Part shown: positions 58,184 to 64,000 of the stretch, one piece after another | Position numbering within the stretch: the stretch's first letter is position 1 | Layout: the number at the start of each line of letters is the position of its first letter | Program-made: the position numbers and the translations under genes | The notes under the pieces: model-generated | The model's database searches: none | Told to the model about the DNA's origin: nothing | Seen by the model: only the letters and a program-made list of their open reading frames with translations | Source of the DNA: Kappaphycus alvarezii | Taxonomy: Eukaryota; Rhodophyta; Florideophyceae; Gigartinales; Solieriaceae | Assembly: GCA_002205965.3 (NCBI GenBank) | Contig: NADL03000677.1 | Coordinates: 434,001 to 498,000 of the forward strand | Length of the DNA: 64,000 bases | Reading direction: 5' to 3'

Positions 58184-59089
58184 TCAGTGCAGAGCAAAAG
58201 TTAAACAATGAATCAAATCGATCCTCTTACATCTCTTTTTCCCCCTCAATACACTGCACAGAATCTTCAAACTCCCAACCCAGTTCTCTATCATTATTTG
58301 GTCGGATGAACGTATTATATTAGTGATTTCCATCCCATTAATCGACCTTCCATTTTGGGCTTCGTCTTTGGGATGACTGCACGCCCCCGCTTCATGGCCC
58401 CTTGGTACTCCTTTTTCATGAGAAAACTCCAAATGCTCGGATACTCACCAGGGAAATACCAGGAATCATAAATAGCCGAGAATTAACCATCCTCATTCCA
58501 CATCTTCTCGTGGAACCGAGATTTCCCCTGGAATACGACTCGTTTATTGCGCCGGGATTTCAAGAAGCAGTACATTGTTGAGCACGCTGAAATCAGCATT
58601 TAATCCGTACAACTTGTGCTTTGCGGAATTTTAAGAGTTCCCTTTTTGAATTGTGCCTGTGGGACGTCTGGTGCGCTGAAAAGTTACGATTTAGTCATAA
58701 AACGTGTAGCTAGGTTCATTCTCCTTGATAAGTGACATATGTACGGCTTCAAATATATTTTTAATGAACTTGAAAATCATTTTCTCATATTTTGGCACAT
58801 TGAGATCAAATATTCGTACAATAATGTCCCAGCTTGTTTTAATCTTAAGCGAAACTGAATGCATGTAAAAAATACTTTGCATTGTATGGAAATTTTCGAC
58901 TGAGCTCAAAGTTGTGAAATGATCAAATAGTGTCCGAAAAAGTGTTCCAGAAAGTACCACATTGATCAGAGTCGAATTTTGACATTTCGTATATGCCAGT
59001 TGCACTATTCTTTTTTTCGAACTCATTATACATGGGGAAATCTGATTCTTTCTCTTCATCACGCAAAACGCCATTCCGAGAATCTGCAA
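58184..59089 (-). pseudogene. DDE_4-type transposase relic 4
   Basis: On the minus strand: LKIKTSWDIIVRIFDLNVPK and KFIKNIFEAVHMSLIKE (59089-58691), then in another frame RRPTGTIQKGN and, after one stop, SAKHKLYGLNADFSV (about 58640-58580), then KEYQGAMKRGRAVIP, and SSDQIMIENWVGSLKILCSV with LRGKKRC (58432-58184). This is the same subfamily as relic 3 (RPTGxxQE, SGKHKLYG, SDRxIVExxFGxLK), and the final Glu is kept in MIENWVG. Frameshifts and stops inactivate it. No terminal repeats found. Confidence 0.65.
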
Positions 59090-60080
59090 ATGGAGCTAGT
59101 TTTTCGGCTTGGTCAGCGGTGTCTGAAAGAACATTCAGGGCATTCTAGACTCCATATAAGTATGATATCGATACATCAACCTATTCGAGAGAGATCCGGG
59201 GTGAGCTATAACAAGTAAATATTGTAAAAAACAGTTGCTGGGGGCTGGCAGTGTTACAAAATCTGGTAAAAATGGAGATTATAACTGAGCTTCAATGCTC
59301 TTTTTGGGAGCAGAGTCTATTTGGAAAGCGCCCCACCTCTGCATGTAAATATTGCAGTTACGCAATGAGTAAAATTTGAAAATATTAGCGGTAATTTTTT
59401 CATATCGAAAATTTTACATGGAGTCCAATCAAATTTTTTAGCTTCAATGATAATTTCAACATCATAATCCGAGCGCATACATAAGATTTATGAATCATAT
59501 GACTTCTACAGTAAAGCTGTGTATTTTATTGTGTATACTTATACGCAGAACTCTTTCAACAAATTTGCAGCAAAACAGAAATACGAGTGAGTCAGTCATA
59601 TCCCTACAACTGAATTTTTATCTTACCTTTATGTTTTAAGTTTTTGTTCGACTTTACGATTTTGATGAAATATTTCAACTTACTTGTAATGACAGGCTGG
59701 GTAAACCTGTCGGAGGGCTGGTACAAAACAGCGATTTGCGAAAAGTATGGAAGTACTCTGGGATGAAGTTCAAGAACGTGATTCACCTTAAATTGAATAA
59801 AATTATTACGAACATAAACTTGTGCACGAGTTGACAATGGAAATGTTGGTTTTATTCGATGTGGATTGTTGTCTGTGGTAGCTGCGCTTCTTCATCAAGC
59901 AGCTCTCCCGTTAGCAATCCCGCAAATAATTTGAGGAACCATATGATCGGTCTTGCTTCAAATTGATGTGTAGATACTCTCATTCTATACGAAACTCAAC
60001 CGGATACATGGTGTTTAATTTTCGATAGCCACCTAAACGGGGCACCGTTTATACCAAGGTTTCCTGAAATTTACTTGCGT
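59090..60080. other. AT-rich stretch, nothing assigned
   Basis: Frames 58979-59218 plus and 59604-59837 minus carry no recognisable motif. No repeat or RNA gene was seen. Confidence 0.4.
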
Positions 60081-60088
60081 TTATCCTT

Positions 60089-60774
60089 TCATTCATTTAA
60101 AATCTTTGGAACACAGGAGTCTTCTCCCTTCGCATTGCAGGCAATGCAGTTGGAGTAGAAGGATATTGTGAGCCCGTCACGTGATATTATTTCTTCAGCT
60201 CGATATGCTTCTTCTAGTGTCTTTTTCTCGTCGTCTAGGTACCATTTGAAAGATACTCCACCGATAATCAAAGATACTGTGGTATAAGTACGTCTTATCA
60301 GAGGGAAGTGAAGTCTTTCGTGAGGCAAAACATAAGGTACTCCTTTGGTGATACAAAGAGATGATGTAGCGACTGTTCGCTCTCCATTCCAACGGCAAAT
60401 AAATGTACTGATCTACGTAACAGTTTCCTATGCATGGTCGTGTTTTAGTGTTACTCAAATTCGTAGCCTCGGGTTCTGAACATTAATACTGGTGCGATGT
60501 TGGCCTCATCTCCATGCCGTAATTCGAACTGTACTTGCATCTCAACCCATATTGTCACTAAAGGATTTACAGGCCAATTAGCATGCTCTGCGGCCTCTGC
60601 CCATAAGTGAAGCGATATTTTGGATGCAAGGCTCATACATGGGGCTACCTCCGGAAGTTCTTGTATCAGCTCTTGGCTACTCCGTTCGGCCGACTTGCAT
60701 AAGGAGGGTATAATTATACTTTCATCCCTCGCCGGAGGCTGAATTTGGTGAGAGCTACGCTTTTCTTCTCCCAA
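60089..60774 (-). pseudogene. Copia integrase fragment (element E)
   Basis: The minus frame 60774-60451 reads AERSSQELIQEL, then PCMSLASKISLHLWAEAAEH and LRHGDEANIAPVLMF. In copia integrases the block NGxAERxNRTLxE (catalytic Glu), then LxxxLWAEAxxxAxxxxNR and PFExWxG, is diagnostic, and this matches in order. The next pieces (60458-60195, 60328-60089, KWYLDDEKKTLEEAYRAEEI) may be the spacer toward a reverse transcriptase, which I do not find. Both ends are missing. It belongs to a different copia lineage from A, B and C as far as can be judged. Confidence 0.5.
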
Positions 60775-61344
60775 GCGCGATAAAGATGAAGGCGTAACAT
60801 TCTGCTTCTCTGCTCATATCGAGGACATTCATTTATGCGTTAATTTCTTCAAACAAATCGAATCGAGAGAATTAGAAATAGAATGCATCCATATCGGTTA
60901 CATCATCAAGAAACACAGGCGTACTTATTCTTTCCAACTTCAGACTGCCGATAAGTGGATTAATATCTGTTTTGGCTTAGTTCAATACTTCTGCATGATT
61001 TACTGAAGTGGATAGAGTGGCGTTCGCATCGTTGCGGATTCCAAGAATAGAACGCATTGGTGTTCCGTGAGTTTTTTCTTACAAAGCGGGGGCATTTCAA
61101 TAGTTCTAAATGATTCGATGATTATTCTCTCCTTATTAAAGTTCCCGAAGCTTTAGTATCATATTTGATCAGTTTGCGCTCTACTGCCATTCTTTTTGTC
61201 AACTTCTGTTTTTACTTTGCAGCATTATCATGGGATGCAATTCATTTTTCTAGTTTTCAGAAAATTAGCTTTTCTTTGCATTTATCAAACGTTTACAATC
61301 GGGTAGAAACACATTCCTTATCTTCACCTAAATCCATTCTTTAT

Positions 61345-61920
61345 CCCAGGGTATTTGACACCGTGGCAGGCGTTCACTGGGATGCTACTGCGGATGAGCT
61401 GTGGGATCACCTGGAGGCTCGGCTATGCAATAAGGCTCAGCTTAGCGCATTACAGGACAAGTTCTTCAACATGAGATGGAATGAACGAATAGAGTCAGTT
61501 TCTCCATTTGTTGAACGCCTCAGGTCCGCATCTTTGACTATGCAGATCCCAATTTCCAACTAAATAATTGTCAATCGCTTCAAAGCGGGTCTCCCGGCAC
61601 GTCTTCAGGTCCAAGCTACGCTAATTTCCGGAGATTTCGAAACTGTGGTCAGCATAGTTTCCCGACTTTCATCCGCCCAATCGACTACGACTAGGGAAAG
61701 AATAAGGCAGTTCCATAAGGCTGTGACTAGGAGCGGGGAAGCCGTACCAGCCGTGGCTGGATACACCTATCCGCAGATAGGTTGCTTCTACTGCAACTGA
61801 AAGAGGTATGTGATCCAGGACGGCCTCCAGAGAAAGAGGGATCTGGAGCGACGCCGTATACATAATACAAAAGCGGGGGGAGATTACGGGGGCTTGAACC
61901 CCCGGCTAGAAAGTAAACCC
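61345..61920 (+). pseudogene. Gag region of gypsy element D
   Basis: The open piece to 61563 reads DELWDHLEARLCNKAQLSAL and ESVSPFVERLRSASL, a retrotransposon gag core (paired helices, then SVxxFxxRLR). After one stop the same frame continues FKAGLPARLQVQATLISGDF and reaches GCFYC at about 61788, the first CxxC of a zinc knuckle whose His/Cys half is lost to a stop. An upstream hydrophobic run in the open frame (from 61165) is probably not part of it. Confidence 0.6.
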
Positions 61921-62112
61921 TCAAATTAATGTTAGGGGTAACAAGCGTGAGGAGGATTGCGCTTGCAGGGAGCCGAGTTGGGGCAGGGGATGGAATACGA
62001 TTGAGAAGTTGCAGTTACAGTTACAATCTACGGAGAAAATATAAGATCACAGCTAGACACAGCCGCATCTTCCATTTGGATAGATTCGAGATGGTTCCAG
62101 GAAAATGGCGGT

Positions 62113-62367
62113 TTGTTGTTCCCCACCAAGAGAAAAGCCTGCGTGGCTGATGGACGGAAAATAAAACTAACTGGGGAAGGTTCTATTTCGTTCAAAATAT
62201 GGGGGTTTCATTTCGAGGAGGAGGTCCTTGTAATGAACACGCTTCCGGATAATTTGTTGCTAGGGCGCAAGTTCTGGAGGAAGCGTAAGCTCCTGTTGGA
62301 CTTGGAAGCAGATGCAGCGTCTATCTTGTACGAAGGAGAGCGATTCTGGGGTCCTTTCACGGCTTGA
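62113..62367 (+). pseudogene. Protease region of gypsy element D
   Basis: The frame 62113-62367 reads LTGEGSISFKIWGFHFEEEV and LPDNLLLGRKFWRKRKLLLD. The LPxxLLLGxxF(W/L) text fits the second half of a retropepsin domain (ILG(x)DFL type). The DTG active site, expected about 150 bases upstream, was not found in any frame. Confidence 0.45.
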
Positions 62368-62559
62368 AGAGGCTCGTAATTTAGCACGACGGAAGTAATA
62401 CAGGCTTTGATTGAAGATCATGAAGTGGACGGTGCGATCAAATCCATAGACCTTACGGATTTTTCCACAAGCAAGGAAATGCAGCATAGGCTCCTATATT
62501 TGTTGTGGAACGGCGTGAAATTTTCAAATGTATTGGGAGAATTTTCGGTATACAGTACA

Positions 62560-63173
62560 AGATATCACTCAAGCCCAATGTTCGGCCTGTCTGTGCTCCA
62601 ATGCGTAGACGCTCTCCAAAGCAGGAAGAAATCTAACGCAAGTCTACGCAGAGACTTATAGATCTTGGGGTTCTCGATCCTTCTGTATCACCGTGGGCTA
62701 CAAATAATGTATTCGTGAAGAAGAAGGACTCAGGTATGCTTGTTACATCAGACTTCCATCGCCTGAACTACCTCACGGTCACAGACTCCTACCCTACGGA
62801 GACCACGAGAGAAATATTGGACTGTTTGGGAGGTAAGAAGATCTTTTCGGTGTTTGACCTTAAAGATGTGTTTTACCAGGTCCCATTACATCCAGACTCC
62901 AAACCTTATACAGCGGTTCGTACAGTGCTGGGTTTGCATCAATGTACACGGCTCCCTATGGGGCTGAAGAACTCCCCAGGAACGTTTCAGAGGGTTGTGA
63001 ACAACATCTTGGGAGATCGGAAAGGCAAAGACGTTCTGGTCTTCCTAGATGATACAATTATTGGGACTACTACCAAGAAGGAACATCTCATCTCCCTAGG
63101 GGATATCTTGGATACCCTGCTTAAGGCGGGAGTGAGACTTAAGTTGTCCAAATGCTCTTTTGGTGTCCGGTGA
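62560..63173 (+). pseudogene. Reverse transcriptase of gypsy element D
   Basis: The N-terminal finger part (62570-62715) reads RRRSPKQEEI, then after one stop RLIDLGVLDPSVSPWATNNV. The open frame 62715-63173 (152 codons) continues VTSDFHRLNYLTVTDSYPT, FSVFDLKDVFYQVPL (catalytic Asp 48), LPMGLKNSPGTFQRVVN and VFLDDTIIGT (Asp 112-113), ending KCSFGVR at a TGA. The three catalytic Asp are intact. The thumb follows in another frame (63179-63410: LGHFMDNDGLRPSHKYIEAI). It makes cDNA from the element RNA. Confidence 0.85.
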
Positions 63174-63409
63174 GCCGAAGTCCTCGGCCATTTCATGGAT
63201 AATGACGGTCTGAGGCCCTCGCACAAGTACATAGAGGCTATCCGTAAGCTGGTCGAGCCGGCACTAGGCCACGAATTGGTGAGATTCCTTAGTTTGGTGA
63301 ACTTTTTCGCCGCTTTTGTCGACCATTTTGCGGACAAAGCCGCCCCGCTTTACGAAGTATTACAGGGGACTGGTTTCGCCAAGAAATGCGAAGACATGGG
63401 GAGCGGCTA

Positions 63410-64000
63410 GCTATCCCAGATTGGACACGCAGATGTGGATCGTCACAGCAGAAAGCATGGAGGGAGTTGAAAGAATCCTTGAGCGACCCCAAGGTCCTGG
63501 TAGCACCGATTCGCGGGACCTAAAAAAGGATAATTACCGATGCCAGCGCATACGTACTAGGCGAAATGCTTCTCCAGTCAGATAGGAGGGGTCAATGGCG
63601 TCCTTTTTCGTTTTCCAGCAGATTTCCGAGGAAGTCGGAGAGGAACTATGCACCAACGGAAAAAGAATGTCTGTCCATCGTGTATGCCCTGCAGAAGTGG
63701 CGCCACTATCTTCATGGGGAGTCCTTCACAATTGTAACGGACAACCTTTCTCTGAAGTGGTTATTAAACCTGAAGTAACCTCGTGAGAAGTTGGCTATAT
63801 GGGTGATCTCAATTCAGGATTTCGACTTCAAGAACGAGCATCGCAACTGATCAGAGCTAGTGGTACCAGATACACTTAGCCGCGATGCAGTTCCCAAGCC
63901 CTTGTGCCAACGATGCTATGGGGAGATGGACTCCAAGAGCTTGCAGCGGGCTATAGAAGAAGCCGAAGTAGAGGTAATCTCGCGACTAGTAGGGGGACCA
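63410..64000 (+). pseudogene. RNase H region of gypsy element D
   Basis: After a frameshifted stretch the reading NYAPTEKECLSIVYALQKWR and HGESFTIVTDNLSLKWLLNL (63653-63775) gives the RNase H motifs with the Glu of TEKE and the Asp of VTDN. Then, past a TAA, LAIWVISIQDFDFKNEHR and VPDTLSRDAVPKPLC follow, the usual AD(x)LSR end of gypsy RNase H. The final ~100 bases (to 64000) are open and would lead to the integrase zinc domain outside the window. Confidence 0.75.

Larger units (their letters stand above)
61340..64000 (+). mobile_element. Ty3/gypsy element D, running off the right edge
   Basis: Gag, protease, reverse transcriptase and RNase H follow each other on + in gypsy order. The left LTR was not found; similarity begins near 61345, so the element may be 5'-truncated. 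The integrase would lie to the right of the window. Several stops and frame changes are present, but the polymerase core is well preserved. Confidence 0.75.

Noticed and set aside
61880-61905. CGGGGG-TTCAAG-CCCCCG hairpin that looks like a tRNA T arm (minus strand)
   Set aside because: No acceptor stem, D arm or anticodon arm fits on either side, and it lies between gag and protease of the gypsy element.
1-64000. CRISPR array, bacterial operon, prophage or plasmid origin
   Set aside because: No regularly spaced repeats of suitable size, and the coding content is eukaryotic retroelements and DDE transposons.

Overview
This is a eukaryotic, nuclear-type window that is mostly transposon graveyard with one small island of likely host genes. 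There is no operon layout, no ribosome-binding-site pattern and no rRNA or intact tRNA. Almost every recognisable protein is a decayed transposon protein. The three host-like genes (two short paralogues and one aminoglycoside-phosphotransferase-type kinase-fold protein) look fungal to me, while the Harbinger-type transposases with SANT/MYB partners are of a kind seen in fungi and oomycetes. I therefore suggest a filamentous fungus or fungus-like protist, without naming a species.

Layout. 1-2.7 kb: a minus-strand Ty1/copia element (called C here) running off the left edge (protease, gag, then its 5' LTR). 2.9-3.5 kb: a possible separate solo LTR. 3.9-7.7 kb: no assignable gene, but a strongly G-poor stretch at 4.0-4.7 kb. 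8.2-10.3 kb: a PIF/Harbinger-type pair, transposase on + and SANT/MYB partner on -, converging. 10.3-16.8 kb: AT-rich, a 22-bp tandem repeat, no assignable gene. 17.0-18.8 kb: a second convergent Harbinger pair with the strands swapped. 19.1-31.2 kb: two copia elements nested in each other. Element A (+) carries LTRs at 19124-19521 and from 25234. Element B (-) inserted into A four bases from the end of A's 3' LTR. The 5-bp target duplication of A (CATAC) is found on both sides of the whole 12-kb nest.

31.2-38.9 kb is the host-like island: two head-to-head paralogues of about 150 residues (32.7-33.2 kb minus, 34.96-35.5 kb plus), both with conserved His/His/Cys at matching positions, and a phosphotransferase gene (35.8-37.3 kb minus) with a disturbed N-terminus. 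Upstream of it lies a GTAC-palindrome-rich repeat patch. 38.9-39.5 kb: a hAT-like relic. 39.5-54.6 kb: very AT-rich sequence with a foldback repeat, a tRNA-like remnant, small hairpins and several unassigned coding-like scraps. 55.5-59.1 kb: two more minus-strand DDE transposase relics of one subfamily with an unassigned coding-like relic between them. 60.1-60.8 kb: a copia integrase scrap. 61.3-64.0 kb: a Ty3/gypsy element on + (gag, protease, reverse transcriptase, RNase H) that runs off the right edge.

Nearly all mobile elements carry stops, frameshifts or lost catalytic residues, so I see no autonomous element. The most informative observations are the base-resolved nested insertion, an opposite-strand segment that replaces the RNase H of element B, a shared unusual primer-site-like motif next to three copia LTRs, the recurring convergent transposase/MYB pairs, and the paralogue pair with a possible permuted-papain (LRAT/NlpC-P60-like) residue pattern.
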